This document shows positions 1 through 9,256 of a stretch of DNA of 64,000 nt, piece by piece. The stretch's first letter is position 1, and the number at the start of each line of letters is the position of its first letter. Where the stretch lies: positions 1,116,001-1,180,000 of the forward strand of contig NZ_VTTM01000001.1 in NCBI RefSeq assembly GCF_008364795.1, written 5' to 3'. The translations under genes were made by a program, and so were the position numbers. The DNA is from Azospirillum oryzae. GTDB taxonomy: Bacteria; Pseudomonadota; Alphaproteobacteria; Azospirillales; Azospirillaceae. The notes beneath the pieces are model-generated. The model had not been told where the DNA came from and did no database searches. It worked only from the letters and a program-made list of their open reading frames with translations.

Positions 1-654
1 GCGCTGCTCAGCGCTTGCGGACCCGTTTACGAGACGCAATACAGCCTCGTCCCGCCGAGCTCGGCCGAAGGCCGGCTCTGCGTCAACCAGTGCCAGCAGA
101 ACCGCAATTACTGCCGCCAGAATTGCGGCATGTCACAGCAGGCCTGCGTGAACGAGGCGCGGTCGCGGGCACTCTACGAGTATCAGTCCTATGTCAACCG
201 CCAGCAGGCGGAGAAGAAGCCGATCAAGAAGTCGGTAAGCGATTTCGACCGCTCCTATTCCTGCGGCAACAGCAGCTGCGAAGCGCGGTGCGAGGCCGAT
301 TATCGCGACTGCTTCGGCGGAAGCTGCGGCGGGCAGGTGATCGCCAAGCGCGTCTGCACCGCCTTCTGCGACCAGGAGAAGCCGGCCCCCGCACCCGCGG
401 CGGCGCCGATGCTGAGCCCTATCCCGCCGGGCGCTTCCCCAAGCCCGATGGCGACCGCCCCCGCTGCCGGCTATCAGGCCGGTGCGTCGCTGTGCCAGCC
501 CGGCATGCGGGTGGAAGTCCAGTGGAAAGGCGACTGGTATCCGGCGACGGTGAAGGACAAGCCGCGCAAGGACGGCCGCTGCCCGGTCCATTACGATGAG
601 TACAGCACCGAAGACGACGAGGCGGTGTCGCTTCGCCGCATCCGGCCGCGCTGA
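1..654 (+). CDS. Cys-rich lipoprotein with Tudor-like C-terminal domain (5' end cut by window)
   Basis: The frame is already open at base 1 and the first visible residues are ALLSAC, so the window begins inside a lipoprotein signal peptide; the lipidated Cys is at bases 16-18. The 217 visible residues contain 15 Cys, many spaced as C-x3-C (visible residues 27/31, 38/42, 93/97, 119/123), which suggests disulfide-linked helical hairpins in the periplasm. A Pro/Ala linker (about 128-155) leads to a last ~50 residues with a core RVEVQWKGDWYPATV that resembles a small Tudor/agenet-type beta barrel. The family is not recognised; function unknown. Lipoprotein assignment is fairly sure, the Tudor likeness is by eye only. 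Confidence 0.8.
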   Translation, partial: ALLSACGPVYETQYSLVPPSSAEGRLCVNQCQQNRNYCRQNCGMSQQACVNEARSRALYEYQSYVNRQQAEKKPIKKSVSDFDRSYSCGNSSCEARCEADYRDCFGGSCGGQVIAKRVCTAFCDQEKPAPAPAAAPMLSPIPPGASPSPMATAPAAGYQAGASLCQPGMRVEVQWKGDWYPATVKDKPRKDGRCPVHYDEYSTEDDEAVSLRRIRPR

Positions 655-662
655 TCCGCATC

Positions 663-679
663 CCGGCCGAAAAGGCCGG
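663..679 (+). terminator. Short GC-rich hairpin after the lipoprotein gene
   Basis: Six-base perfect stem (ccggcc / ggccgg) with a gaaaa loop, starting 9 bases after the lipoprotein stop codon. There is no T run behind it, so it may be only a 3' stabilising or weak terminator structure. Confidence 0.3.
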
Positions 680-783
680 CCTGGCCGCCCATCCGGCATC
701 CTCCGGGGGAACCGCCGAGGCGCACGGCAGCCATGACTTGCATCCCGCTGGCCCGGTGGCGGGACCGCGGATATAAGCGGTCC

Positions 784-1701
784 ATGCCAGACGCCAGTGC
801 CCTCACCGCCGACCATCTGTACCGGACGCAGCGCATCGCCCTGATCGCGCTGCTGATCGGCGCCTTGGGCATCGCCTTCGCGCCCATCTTCGTCCGCCTG
901 TCGGAAGTCGGTCCGGTCGCCACCGGCTTCTGGCGCACGGCGTTGGCGACCCCGGTCCTGGCGCTGTGGATGGGCAGCGAATCGTGGCAGCGGGGCGGAC
1001 GAGCCAGCCGCCGCCCGTCCTCACTCTCCGACTATGGCAGGCTGTCGCTGGCAGGGCTGTTCTTCGCCGGCGATCTTGCGATCTGGCACACGTCGATCCG
1101 CTACACCTCGGTCGCAAACTCCACATTGCTCGCGAACTTCGCCCCGCTGTTCGTGGCGCCGGCCGCATGGTTCCTGTTCAAGGAGCGGATAACCGGCCGG
1201 TTCGTCCTGGGCATGCTGCTGGCGCTGGCCGGCGCCGTCGTGCTGATGGGCCAGAGTTTCCAACTCGGCGCCGATCACCTGTTCGGCGACGCGCTGGGCC
1301 TGCTGACCGCCGCCTTCTATGCCGGCTATATCCTGTCGGTCGGGCGCCTGCGCGCCGAATTCTCCACCGCGACCATCATGACCTGGAGCGGGGCCATCAC
1401 CGCTGTCGTGCTGCTGCCGCTGGGACTGTCCGACGGCGAGGCGATGCTGCCGGAGAGCGCTGCCGGTTGGGCCGTTTTGGCCGGCCTCGCCCTGTTCAGC
1501 CATGCCGGCGGACAGAGCCTGATCGCCTATGCCCTCGCACACCTGCCGGCGTCCTTCTCGTCGGTGAGCCTGCTGCTGCAGCCGGCGGCGGCCGCGATCC
1601 TCGCCTGGATCCTGCTGAACGAACCATTGGGACCTTTGCAGGCGGTCGGCGCCGCAGTGATCCTGTTGGGCATCCTGATGGCTCGCCGCGGCAGCCGCTG
1701 A
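784..1701 (+). CDS. DMT-superfamily transporter (two EamA domains)
   Basis: 305-residue inner-membrane protein, with about ten hydrophobic segments arranged as two tandem EamA repeats (roughly residues 15-145 and 165-300). The first repeat contains the typical region with FVRLSEVGPVATGFWR, and the second ends in a helix rich in Ala, Leu and Ile followed by a basic tail. Family members export or import small metabolites or drugs; the substrate cannot be told. The ATG at 784 is preferred over the in-frame ATG at 733, because it gives the usual short cytoplasmic N terminus. It is not in a clear operon: 129 bases separate it from the lipoprotein gene and 118 bases from the regulator downstream. 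Confidence 0.85.
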   Translation: MPDASALTADHLYRTQRIALIALLIGALGIAFAPIFVRLSEVGPVATGFWRTALATPVLALWMGSESWQRGGRASRRPSSLSDYGRLSLAGLFFAGDLAIWHTSIRYTSVANSTLLANFAPLFVAPAAWFLFKERITGRFVLGMLLALAGAVVLMGQSFQLGADHLFGDALGLLTAAFYAGYILSVGRLRAEFSTATIMTWSGAITAVVLLPLGLSDGEAMLPESAAGWAVLAGLALFSHAGGQSLIAYALAHLPASFSSVSLLLQPAAAAILAWILLNEPLGPLQAVGAAVILLGILMARRGSR

Positions 1702-1802
1702 GACACCGTCTTCGTGTCACCGCCGCTCTGTTTTTCCATCCCGCGGGCAAGGCGCCGCAGCGTGGCTGTGCCCCATTGACCGCGCCCGCGGGGACCGTTA
1801 CC

Positions 1803-1811
1803 GGTATGACC
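1803..1811. promoter_or_regulatory. Possible GntR/FadR-type operator (GGTATGACC)
   Basis: The palindrome GGT-ATG-ACC lies 8 bases upstream of the start codon of the GntR-family gene. FadR-subfamily regulators such as PdhR and LldR bind TGGTnnnACCA-like sites, so this could be an autoregulatory operator. The match is short and rests on family knowledge. Confidence 0.35.
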
Positions 1812-1819
1812 AACCATCG

Positions 1820-2620
1820 ATGAACCGCCTTCCGATCAAAGGGGAACAAACCGTGCCCGGCACCGACGACAGCGCTCACGTCCCCTCCTCCTCGCAACGC
1901 ATATCGGAGTGGGTGGCCCAACAGCTTCTCGACCGCATCGCGCGTGGCGAGCTGGTGCCGGGGGAGCGCCTGCCGGGCGAACGCCAGTTGGCCGAACAGC
2001 TGCACGTCAGCCGGGTATCCGTCCGCGCCGCCCTGCAGAAGTTGAAGACCCAGGGATTCCTCACCGCGGTCCAGGGCGGCGGCACCCGCGTGGTGTCCTC
2101 GGCCGGCGTGATGGACGGCGCCCTGACCACCATGGTGCGCAGCACCCATCAGAATCTTTGCGATCTTGTCGAGATCCGCATGGCGCTGGAAAGCTGGGCG
2201 GCCCGCCGCGCAGCCGAACGCGCGACGCAGGAGCAGATCGACACCATCGGCCGCATCCTGGCGGCGATGAGCGAGACGAACCGCGACGGCGGACGCGCCG
2301 CCGACGACATGGATTTCCACGTCGCCGTCGCCCAGGCGTCCGGCAGTCCGGTCTATCTCCACCTGCTGTCGACCATCCGCGACATCCTCGGCAACATGGT
2401 CGAAATGAAGCACACCGAGCCCTTCATGGAGAATCATGAAGCGCTGATGATCGACCACCATCGTGCCATCCATCAGGCCATCGCCCGGCGCGATCCCGAT
2501 GGTGCTGCCAACGCAGTCACCGCCCATCTCGGCTGGATTCTGGCGCGCTACCGCACCATGACCGATGAACCGACCGTCCGGTCGAACGCCACGCCCTCCC
2601 CCGACGCCACCGGCGCCTGA
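1820..2620 (+). CDS. GntR-family transcriptional regulator, FadR (FCD) subfamily
   Basis: 266 residues. Residues about 25-95 form the GntR winged helix (GERLPGERQLAEQLHVSR, then a wing with GGGTRV). Residues about 110-240 form an all-helical FCD ligand domain with DLVEIRMALE, a DMDFHVAVA motif and later His residues that in this family coordinate a metal near the effector. It probably represses a catabolic or transport gene in answer to an organic acid; the target is unknown. A GGTATGACC palindrome just before the start suggests autoregulation. The alternative GTG start further in would remove ~17 residues ahead of the HTH. The gene converges on adk across a shared terminator. Confidence 0.9.
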   Translation: MNRLPIKGEQTVPGTDDSAHVPSSSQRISEWVAQQLLDRIARGELVPGERLPGERQLAEQLHVSRVSVRAALQKLKTQGFLTAVQGGGTRVVSSAGVMDGALTTMVRSTHQNLCDLVEIRMALESWAARRAAERATQEQIDTIGRILAAMSETNRDGGRAADDMDFHVAVAQASGSPVYLHLLSTIRDILGNMVEMKHTEPFMENHEALMIDHHRAIHQAIARRDPDGAANAVTAHLGWILARYRTMTDEPTVRSNATPSPDATGA

Positions 2621-2645
2621 TCTCCGAAATCCGCCCCTGATAACG

Positions 2646-2684
2646 AAAAAGGCCGCAGCCTCCCGAAGGAGACTGCGGCCTTTT
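2646..2684. terminator. Bidirectional intrinsic terminator between the GntR gene and adk
   Basis: GGCCGCAG (2651-2658) pairs with CTGCGGCC (2673-2680), with further pairing inside. It is flanked by A5 on the left and T4 on the right, so it can end both the plus-strand regulator transcript and the minus-strand adk transcript. It closes the ribosomal protein supercluster. Confidence 0.85.
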
Positions 2685-2706
2685 GATAACCGACCGGCGA
2701 CGATCC

Positions 2707-3354
2707 TCAACTGACGAGGATCGTCCCGATCTCCTTGGTCACCTCATCAATGTCGGCCATGCCGTCCACCACCTTCAGCACGCCGCGGCCCTGGTAATAG
2801 GGCAGGATCGGCGCCGTCTGCTGATGGTACTGGGCCAGACGGGTGGTCACCGTCTCCGCATTGTCGTCGGCGCGCCGCTTGAACTCGGTGCTGCCGCAGA
2901 CGTCGCAGACGCCTTCGACCTTCGGCTTCTCGAAGCTGTCGTGATAGCCCTTGCCGCACTTGGCGCAGGTGTAACGGCCGGTGATGCGTTCCACCAGCAC
3001 GTCGTCGACCACCCGCATCTCGATCACATGGTCGAGCTTAAGGCCCTTCTCGTCGAGCATCTTGTCGAGCGCCTCGGCCTGGGCCACGGTGCGCGGGAAG
3101 CCGTCGAGGATGAAACCGTTCTTCACGTCCGGCTTCGAAATGCGCTCGGCGATCATGCTGACCATCAGCTCGTCCGGCATCAGCTTGCCGGCGGCCATGA
3201 TCTCCTTCGCCTGCTGCCCGAGCGGCCCGCCTTCCGCCACCATGGCGCGGAGCATGTCGCCGGTCGACAACTGCACCAGACCACGAGTGTCTTCCAGACG
3301 GCGCGCCTGGGTCCCCTTCCCGGCGCCCGGCGGACCGAGCAGTATAAGGTTCAT
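2707..3354 (-). CDS. adk: Adenylate kinase
   Basis: 215 residues, the usual length of the long bacterial form. It makes 2 ADP from ATP and AMP in the cytoplasm. The P-loop GPPGAGKGTQ is at residues 7-16. The LID domain carries a four-Cys zinc site (C-x2-C in YTCAKCGKG and C-x2-C in GVCDVCGS), as in many alphaproteobacteria and Gram positives but not E. coli. The start codon overlaps the secY stop by one base (TAATG), so it is translationally coupled to secY. It is the last gene of the cluster; rpsM-rpsK-rpoA-rplQ, which normally follow, are missing here. Confidence 0.98.
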   Translation of the reverse strand: MNLILLGPPGAGKGTQARRLEDTRGLVQLSTGDMLRAMVAEGGPLGQQAKEIMAAGKLMPDELMVSMIAERISKPDVKNGFILDGFPRTVAQAEALDKMLDEKGLKLDHVIEMRVVDDVLVERITGRYTCAKCGKGYHDSFEKPKVEGVCDVCGSTEFKRRADDNAETVTTRLAQYHQQTAPILPYYQGRGVLKVVDGMADIDEVTKEIGTILVS

Positions 3355-4694
3355 TACTTTCTCCCCCGAAGCTTAGATTTCTTGATCAATCCCTCATACT
3401 GGTGAGCCAGCAGGTGGGAATGAATCTGCGCGACCGTGTCCATCGTGACGGTGACCACGATCAGCAGGCTGGTGCCGCCAAAATAAAACGGAACCGAGTG
3501 CTGGGATATCAGGATTTCGGGGAGGAGACAAACCGCCACAAGGTAGGCGGAGCCGATGACCGTCAGCCGAGTCAGCACATAGTCGATGTGGTCGGCGGTG
3601 TTCTTGCCCGGACGGATGCCCGGGATGAAGCCGCCATACTTGCGCAGGTTGTCGGCCGTCTCCGTCGGATTGAAGACGATGGCGGTGTAGAAGAAGCAGA
3701 AGAACACGATCAAAGAGGCGTACAGCAGCATATAGAGCGGCGTACCGTGCGCGACGTAGCGCGATACCGCCTGCAGCCACTCCGGACCCTCGCCGCCGGC
3801 AAAGCCCACCGCGGTCAGCGGAAGCAGCAGCAGCGACGACGCGAAGATCGGCGGAATGACGCCGGCCGTGTTCATCTTCAGCGGCAGGTGCGACGCTTCG
3901 CCGCCGAACACCCGGTTGCCGACCTGTCGCTTCGGGTACTGCACCAGCAGACGACGCTGGGCGCGCTCCATGAAGACGATGAAGAACACCACGCCCACGG
4001 CCATCAGCAGCATCAGGATGATGAAGACGGTGGACAGAGCGCCCTGACGGCCGAGTTCCAGCGTGTTGACCAGCGCGCGCGGCAGTTCCGCGACGATACC
4101 GGCGAAGATGATCAGCGAGGTGCCGTTGCCGATGCCGCGGGCGGTGATCTGCTCACCCAGCCACATCAGGAACATGGTGCCGCCGACCAGCGTGATGACC
4201 GTGGCGACGCGGAAGAACAGGCCCGGATCGAGCACCGCCGCTCCCGTGGAGCCGCGCATCGACTCGAGACCGACCGCAAGGCCGTAGGCCTGCACCGTGG
4301 CGAGTGCCACCGTGCCGAATCGGGTATACTGGTTCAGCTTCTTGCGCCCGGCCTCGCCTTCCTTCTTCATCGCCTCCATCTGCGGCGACACGGCGGTCAG
4401 CAGCTGCACGATGATGGACGCCGAGATGTACGGCATGATGTTGAGCGCGAAGATGGTCATGCGGTGCAGCGCGCCGCCGGCCAGCATGTCGAACATGCCC
4501 AGGATGCCGCTGCCCTGCTGCTTGAACACGTCCTGCAGAATGTGCGGATCAATGCCCGGAATCGGGATGTATGTGCCCAACCGGTAGACGATCAGGGCCG
4601 CCAAGGTGAACCAAATCCGCTTTTTCAGCTCGGTCGCCTTGGAGAAAGCCCCGAAATTGATGTTGGCGGCAAGCTGCTCGGCCGCTGATGCCAT
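3354..4694 (-). CDS. secY: Protein translocase channel subunit SecY
   Basis: 446 residues with ten hydrophobic membrane segments. It forms the SecYEG protein-conducting channel in the inner membrane; SecE is encoded at 31090-31287 in the same cluster. Recognisable stretches include the N-terminal FSKATELKKRIWFTLAAL, the plug-side region after GGALHRM and the cytoplasmic loop RAQRRLLVQYPKRQ. The ATG at 4694 is chosen because it gives the conserved MASAAEQLAANINFGAF start; a longer frame to 4796 would add 34 unrelated residues. A 123-base gap with hairpins separates it from rplO. Confidence 0.97.
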   Translation of the reverse strand: MASAAEQLAANINFGAFSKATELKKRIWFTLAALIVYRLGTYIPIPGIDPHILQDVFKQQGSGILGMFDMLAGGALHRMTIFALNIMPYISASIIVQLLTAVSPQMEAMKKEGEAGRKKLNQYTRFGTVALATVQAYGLAVGLESMRGSTGAAVLDPGLFFRVATVITLVGGTMFLMWLGEQITARGIGNGTSLIIFAGIVAELPRALVNTLELGRQGALSTVFIILMLLMAVGVVFFIVFMERAQRRLLVQYPKRQVGNRVFGGEASHLPLKMNTAGVIPPIFASSLLLLPLTAVGFAGGEGPEWLQAVSRYVAHGTPLYMLLYASLIVFFCFFYTAIVFNPTETADNLRKYGGFIPGIRPGKNTADHIDYVLTRLTVIGSAYLVAVCLLPEILISQHSVPFYFGGTSLLIVVTVTMDTVAQIHSHLLAHQYEGLIKKSKLRGRK

Positions 4695-4723
4695 GGTCCA
4701 ATCCCTGTCCCGTAAGCGCGAAC

Positions 4724-4806
4724 GGGGCGGCACTGCATGACGCAGGCCGCCCCTCGCGACTTCGCTTTTTGTAGTGCCACGAAAGCCCGCACGCAAGCAC
4801 GGGCTT
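4724..4806 (-). other. Two hairpins in the rplO-secY gap
   Basis: Stem 1 pairs 4724-4731 with 4746-4753 (GGGGCGGC/GCCGCCCC). Stem 2 pairs 4783-4789 with 4800-4806 (AAGCCCG/CGGGCTT) and on the minus strand is followed by TTTCG, a poor U run. They may partly terminate or process the spc transcript before secY. Confidence 0.4.
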
Positions 4807-4817
4807 GTCGCGGAACT

Positions 4818-5303
4818 TTACTCGGCGGCTTCGGCGGCGGGAGCGGTCAGCGTGACGCTGCCGCCAGCCTTCTCGACCGCCTCGATGGCCGACTTGGACG
4901 CACCGGCGACCGTGAAGGAAACCTTCGCAGTCAGCTCGCCCTTGGCCAGGAGACGGACGCCGTCCTTCTTCAGCTTGCCGGTGACACCGGCGGCGTTGAG
5001 CGCCGCGGCATCGATGGTCTCGGCGGCGTTCAGCTTGCCCAGGTCGATGGCCTTCTGGATCATGCCCAGGTTAACCACCGAGTATTCCTTGGCGAAGATG
5101 TTCCGGAAACCGCGCTTCGGCAGGCGGCGGTGCAGAGGCATCTGCCCGCCTTCGAAGCCGTTGATCGCCACGCCGGTGCGCGAGGTCTGACCCTTCACGC
5201 CGCGGCCAGCGGTCTTGCCCTTGCCCGAACCGATACCGCGACCGACGCGCATGCGCGCCTTGCGGGCACCGGCGTTGTCACGCAGGTCATTAAGCTTGGT
5301 CAT
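4818..5303 (-). CDS. rplO: 50S ribosomal protein L15
   Basis: 161 residues. It binds 23S rRNA late in 50S assembly. The N terminus has the typical basic, Gly-rich sequence ([19 protein letters not shown]) followed by [18 protein letters not shown]. An acidic Ala/Glu tail (APAAEAAE) extends the C terminus beyond the E. coli protein. Four bases follow rpmD. Confidence 0.97.
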   Translation of the reverse strand: MTKLNDLRDNAGARKARMRVGRGIGSGKGKTAGRGVKGQTSRTGVAINGFEGGQMPLHRRLPKRGFRNIFAKEYSVVNLGMIQKAIDLGKLNAAETIDAAALNAAGVTGKLKKDGVRLLAKGELTAKVSFTVAGASKSAIEAVEKAGGSVTLTAPAAEAAE

Positions 5304-5307
5304 GATC

Positions 5308-5499
5308 TCAGCCCTCGTTCTCGACGCGGACCAGGTGCGCGACCTTGGCGATCATGCCCCGCACGGCCGGAGTGTCCTCCAGCTCGCGGGTCCGGTGCAG
5401 CTTGTTGAGACCCAGACCGACCAGCGTCTCGCGCTGGTCGTGCTTGCGGCCGATCGGGCTGCCGATCTGGGTCACGACGACGGTCTTCTTCTCCGCCAT
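5308..5499 (-). CDS. rpmD: 50S ribosomal protein L30
   Basis: 63 residues, normal for bacterial L30. It has the hallmark [21 protein letters not shown] and [12 protein letters not shown]. Placed between rpsE (2-base gap) and rplO as in nearly all spc operons. Confidence 0.97.
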   Translation of the reverse strand: MAEKKTVVVTQIGSPIGRKHDQRETLVGLGLNKLHRTRELEDTPAVRGMIAKVAHLVRVENEG

Positions 5500-5501
5500 G
5501 A

Positions 5502-6071
5502 TCAGGCCTCCTGTCCGGCGCCGGCCTCACGACGGCCGAGGATGTCGCTCACGCGACGACCGCGACGCGCCGCGACGGACCGCGGGCTGGTGACCTGGGT
5601 CAGGGCGTCGAAGGTCGCCTTGATCATGTTGTGCGGGTTCGACGTGCCGATCGACTTGGTCACGACGTCAGCGACGCCGAGAGCCTCGAAGATCGCGCGC
5701 ATCGGACCACCGGCGATGATGCCGGTACCGGCCGGAGCGGCCCGCAGCACGACCTTGCCGGCACCGAAGTGGCCGTTGGTGTCATGATGCAGCGTACGGC
5801 CTTCGCGCAGCGGAACACGGATCATGCCGCGCTTGGCCTGATCGGTCGCCTTGCGAATGGCTTCCGGGACCTCACGGGCCTTGCCCGAGCCGACGCCGAC
5901 GCGGCCCTTGCCGTCACCAACGACGACCAGAGCGGCGAAGCCGAAGCGACGACCACCCTTGACGACCTTGGCGACGCGGTTGATGCCGACGAGCTTTTCG
6001 ATCAGCTCGCTTTCTTCCCGCTCGCGCGGCTGCCGGTCGCGGTTGTCCCGCTCCCCACGTTCACGTGCCAT
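5502..6071 (-). CDS. rpsE: 30S ribosomal protein S5
   Basis: 189 residues, about 20 longer than E. coli S5 because of a charged N-terminal tail rich in Arg, Glu and Asp ([19 protein letters not shown]). The double-stranded RNA-binding fold starts at [19 protein letters not shown], and the second domain has [20 protein letters not shown]5 helps shape the decoding centre and mRNA entry. Start follows a GGAGG-type site in the rplR-rpsE gap. Confidence 0.97.
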   Translation of the reverse strand: MARERGERDNRDRQPREREESELIEKLVGINRVAKVVKGGRRFGFAALVVVGDGKGRVGVGSGKAREVPEAIRKATDQAKRGMIRVPLREGRTLHHDTNGHFGAGKVVLRAAPAGTGIIAGGPMRAIFEALGVADVVTKSIGTSNPHNMIKATFDALTQVTSPRSVAARRGRRVSDILGRREAGAGQEA

Positions 6072-6083
6072 ATCCGGGCCTCC

Positions 6084-6446
6084 TTAGAACGACAGCCCGC
6101 CCTCACGGGCGGCGTCGGCCAGGGCCTTGACCCGGCCATGGTAAATGTAACCACCGCGGTCAAACACGACCTCGGTAATCCCAGCGGCCTTGGCGCGCTC
6201 GGCGATCAGCTCGCCGATGCGCTTGGCAGCATCGACGTTGCCGCCGTGCTTGAGCTGCTCGCGCAGCTCCTTCTCGAGCGACGAGGCGGACGCGAGCGTC
6301 TTGCCGTTTTCGTCGTCGATGATCTGGGCGTAGATGTGCAGATTGGACCGGAAGACCGAGAGGCGAACACGCCCGCCGGCCTTCTTGGCAATCTGCGCGC
6401 GCACGCGCTGCTTGCGGCGCTCGTGGAGTTGCTTTGGCTTCAGCAT
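6084..6446 (-). CDS. rplR: 50S ribosomal protein L18
   Basis: 120 residues. L18 carries 5S rRNA into the large subunit. The basic N terminus ([21 protein letters not shown]), the [18 protein letters not shown] strand pair and the final [23 protein letters not shown] are all present. Confidence 0.97.
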   Translation of the reverse strand: MLKPKQLHERRKQRVRAQIAKKAGGRVRLSVFRSNLHIYAQIIDDENGKTLASASSLEKELREQLKHGGNVDAAKRIGELIAERAKAAGITEVVFDRGGYIYHGRVKALADAAREGGLSF

Positions 6447-6451
6447 GGCGG

Positions 6452-6985
6452 TTACTTCTTCTTACCTTCCTTGCGCAGGACGGTTTCGGTCTCGTACTTG
6501 ATGCCCTTGCCCTTATAGGGCTCCGGCTTCTTCCAACCGCGGATCTCGGCGGCAACCTGGCCGACCTTGTGCTTGTCGTAGCCGCTGACCGAGATGGCCG
6601 TCGGCTTGTCGCACTTGATCGTGATGCCTTCCGGGATCGGGTACTTCACGTCGTGCGAGAAGCCGAGCTGCATGACCAGCTCCTTGCCCTGCACGGCCGC
6701 GCGGTAACCGACGCCGTTGATTTCCAGGTTGATCGTGAAGCCCTGGCTGACACCGGTGACCATGTTGTTGATCAGGGTGCGCGAGGTCGCCCACATGACG
6801 CGGGCGCGCTTGCTGTCGTTTGCCGGCTTCACCACCACCTTGCCGTCTTCCAGCGAGGCGGTGATGTCGTCGATCAGGGTCATGCTGAGTTGCCCCAGCT
6901 TGCCCTTGGCCGTGACCTGCTGACCGTCGACCTTCACGTCGACGCCAGCCGGGACCGGCACGGGATGCTTGCCAATGCGCGACAT
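6452..6985 (-). CDS. rplF: 50S ribosomal protein L6
   Basis: 177 residues with two tandem L6 folds. It begins [15 protein letters not shown], the family start, so the ATG at 6985 is used and the 22-residue upstream extension is rejected. The C-terminal [13 protein letters not shown] motif binds 23S rRNA near the factor-binding site. Confidence 0.97.
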   Translation of the reverse strand: MSRIGKHPVPVPAGVDVKVDGQQVTAKGKLGQLSMTLIDDITASLEDGKVVVKPANDSKRARVMWATSRTLINNMVTGVSQGFTINLEINGVGYRAAVQGKELVMQLGFSHDVKYPIPEGITIKCDKPTAISVSGYDKHKVGQVAAEIRGWKKPEPYKGKGIKYETETVLRKEGKKK

Positions 6986-6998
6986 CTGCCAATCCCCC

Positions 6999-7397
6999 TT
7001 AGAACACGCGGCAGAGGACTTCGCCGCCGACGTTGGCGGAGCGGGCCTCATTGTCCGACATCACGCCGCGCGGGGTCGACAGGATCGACAGACCCAGCCC
7101 GTTGTAAACACGGGGCAGGTCGGCGATCTTCGAGTAGACGCGACGGCCGGGCTTCGACACACGGGCGATCTGCTTAATGACAGGCTCGCCTTCGTGGTAC
7201 TTCAGCTCGATCTTCAGGTTCTTGACGCCCGGACGCAGTTCTTCCTCGGACCAGCCGCGGATGAAGCCTTCACGCTTCAGAACTTCCAGGACGTTGACGC
7301 GCAGCTTAGACGCCGGGGAAACCACAACGGACATGCGGGCGTGCTGACCGTTGCGGATGCGGGTCAGCATATCGCCGAGCGGATCGCTCAAAGACAT
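6999..7397 (-). CDS. rpsH: 30S ribosomal protein S8
   Basis: 132 residues. S8 binds helix 21 of 16S rRNA and in E. coli also represses the spc operon by binding its mRNA at rplE. Hallmarks: [14 protein letters not shown] at the N terminus and [24 protein letters not shown] at the C terminus, given here only by its first and last residues (LSTPRG to GEVLC). Confidence 0.97.
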   Translation of the reverse strand: MSLSDPLGDMLTRIRNGQHARMSVVVSPASKLRVNVLEVLKREGFIRGWSEEELRPGVKNLKIELKYHEGEPVIKQIARVSKPGRRVYSKIADLPRVYNGLGLSILSTPRGVMSDNEARSANVGGEVLCRVF

Positions 7398-7410
7398 TCT
7401 CGGACCCTCC

Positions 7411-7716
7411 TTACCAGCTCGACTTCGTCATGCCCGGAATCTGGCCGGTCGAGGCCAGTTCGCGGAGCGTGACGCGGGACAGCTTGAACTTGCGATAGAA
7501 CGCGCGCGGACGCCCGGTCATTTCGCAGCGGTTCCGGACGCGCACCTTCGAGGAGTTGCGCGGCAGTTCGGCCAGCTTGAGGCGGGCAGCGAATTGCTCT
7601 TCCGGCGGGAGGGTCTTGTCGTTCGCGATTGCCTTCAGGCGCGCACGCTTGTTCGCGTACTGCTTGGCCAGCTTGGCGCGACGCTTGTTCTTTTCGATGG
7701 CACTGGTCTTAGCCAT
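7411..7716 (-). CDS. rpsN: 30S ribosomal protein S14 (zinc-free long form)
   Basis: 101 residues, the long C-minus form without the CxxC zinc ribbons. It begins [13 protein letters not shown] and ends with the conserved [17 protein letters not shown]. It sits in the 30S head. Confidence 0.97.
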   Translation of the reverse strand: MAKTSAIEKNKRRAKLAKQYANKRARLKAIANDKTLPPEEQFAARLKLAELPRNSSKVRVRNRCEMTGRPRAFYRKFKLSRVTLRELASTGQIPGMTKSSW

Positions 7717-7731
7717 GGTCGTGCTCCAGCC

Positions 7732-8274
7732 TCAGCTCACGAACGGCATGTCGAAGCCCTTCAGGAGAGCCTTGGCTTCCTGGTCGGTCTTCGCCGAAGT
7801 GACGATGATGATGTCCATGCCGCGGATCTGATCGATCTTGTCGTAATCGATCTCCGGGAAAATGATCTGCTCCTTGACGCCCATGGCGTAGTTGCCACGA
7901 CCGTCAAAGCTGTCACCCGGGATACCGCGAAAGTCACGGACGCGCGGCAACGCAATCGTCACCAGGCGATCCAGGAACTCGTACATGCGGTCGCGACGGA
8001 GCGTGACCTTGCAGCCGATCGCCATGCCTTCGCGCAGCTTGAACTGGGCGATCGACTTGCGCGACTTGGTCACCACCGGCTTCTGACCGGTGATGGCGGC
8101 CATCTCGGCCACGGCGAGCTGGATCTTCTTGGAGTCGGCGACAGCCTCGCCGACACCCATGTTGACCACGATCTTCTCGATCCGCGGAACTTCCAGGTCG
8201 TTCTTGTAGCCGAATTCCGACTTCAGAGCGGCGCGGATCTTGGAATCGTAAACTTCTTTCAGACGTGCGGTCAT
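7732..8274 (-). CDS. rplE: 50S ribosomal protein L5
   Basis: 180 residues. It binds 5S rRNA and touches P-site t[23 protein letters not shown] is the expected N terminus, so the ATG at 8274 is chosen rather than the 62-residue longer frame. The motifs [12 protein letters not shown] and [20 protein letters not shown] are clear. Confidence 0.97.
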   Translation of the reverse strand: MTARLKEVYDSKIRAALKSEFGYKNDLEVPRIEKIVVNMGVGEAVADSKKIQLAVAEMAAITGQKPVVTKSRKSIAQFKLREGMAIGCKVTLRRDRMYEFLDRLVTIALPRVRDFRGIPGDSFDGRGNYAMGVKEQIIFPEIDYDKIDQIRGMDIIIVTSAKTDQEAKALLKGFDMPFVS

Positions 8275-8284
8275 GCCCGGGTCC

Positions 8285-8602
8285 TCACAGGTCAATGACT
8301 TCGCCGGACCGCTTGGCGACACGCACCTTGCGGCCATCCTCAAGGATCTTGAAACCGACGCGGGTCGGCTTGCCATCCTTGGGATCGACGTGAGCGAGGT
8401 TGGAGACGTTGATCGGCGCCTCCATCTCGATGATGCCACCCTGCGAGCGGGCGCTGGCACGCTGGTGCTTCTTCACCACGTTCACGCCCTGCACAACGGC
8501 ACGGTTCTCCTTGGGGAAAACCTTCAACACCTCGCCGGTCTTGCCCTTGTCACGGCCGGTCAGGACAACGACCTTGTCCTTGGTCTTGATCTTGGCGGCC
8601 AT
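8285..8602 (-). CDS. rplX: 50S ribosomal protein L24
   Basis: 105 residues with a KOW motif near the N terminus ([20 protein letters not shown]). It is one of the two assembly-initiator proteins of the 50S subunit. Its start overlaps the rplN stop by one base. Confidence 0.97.
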   Translation of the reverse strand: MAAKIKTKDKVVVLTGRDKGKTGEVLKVFPKENRAVVQGVNVVKKHQRASARSQGGIIEMEAPINVSNLAHVDPKDGKPTRVGFKILEDGRKVRVAKRSGEVIDL

Positions 8603-8970
8603 TACAGCACCTCCGGCGCCAGCGAGATGATCTTCATGAACTTCTTGCCGCGCAGCTCACGAGTGACCGGCCCGAAGATACGGGTGCCGATCGGCTCGCC
8701 CTGCTTGTTGATGAGCACGGCGGCGTTCCGGTCGAAACGGATCGCCGACCCGTCCTCCCGACGCAGTTCCTTCGCGGTGCGGACGATGACGGCGCGATGC
8801 ACGTCGCCCTTCTTGACGCGGCCCTTCGGAATGGCCTCCTTGACCGAGACGACGATGACGTCGCCCACGGTCGCGACCTTCCGCTTGGACCCGCCAAGCA
8901 CCTTGATGCACTGCACCCGGCGCGCCCCGCTGTTATCGGCGACTTCCAGGTTGGTTTGCATCTGGATCAT
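8602..8970 (-). CDS. rplN: 50S ribosomal protein L14
   Basis: 122 residues, the standard length. It starts [20 protein letters not shown] and carries [21 protein letters not shown], typical of L14, which bridges to 16S rRNA helix 14. The stop overlaps the rplX start by one base. Confidence 0.97.
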   Translation of the reverse strand: MIQMQTNLEVADNSGARRVQCIKVLGGSKRKVATVGDVIVVSVKEAIPKGRVKKGDVHRAVIVRTAKELRREDGSAIRFDRNAAVLINKQGEPIGTRIFGPVTRELRGKKFMKIISLAPEVL

Positions 8971-8989
8971 TGTTTACGACCTTTCGTTA

Positions 8990-9244
8990 TCACGCGGCGC
9001 CGCTGTCGGCGGCGGACTCCGTCACGACCGTCCAACGCTTGGACTTCGAGATCGGGCGGCATTCGATGATCGAAACGGTATCGCCGACCTTGAACAGGTT
9101 GCCCTCGTCGTGGGCGGCGTACTTCTTCGACTGACGAATGAACTTCTTGTACACGGGGTGCATGACACGGCGCTCGACAAGAACCGTAACGGTCTTGTCG
9201 CACTTGTCGCTGACCACCGTGCCCTGCAGAACGCGGCGAGGCAT
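8990..9244 (-). CDS. rpsQ: 30S ribosomal protein S17
   Basis: 84 residues, an OB-fold protein that binds 16S rRNA early in assembly. [19 protein letters not shown] and the C-terminal [17 protein letters not shown] identify it. Confidence 0.97.
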   Translation of the reverse strand: MPRRVLQGTVVSDKCDKTVTVLVERRVMHPVYKKFIRQSKKYAAHDEGNLFKVGDTVSIIECRPISKSKRWTVVTESAADSGAA

Positions 9245-9256
9245 GGATGATCCCCC

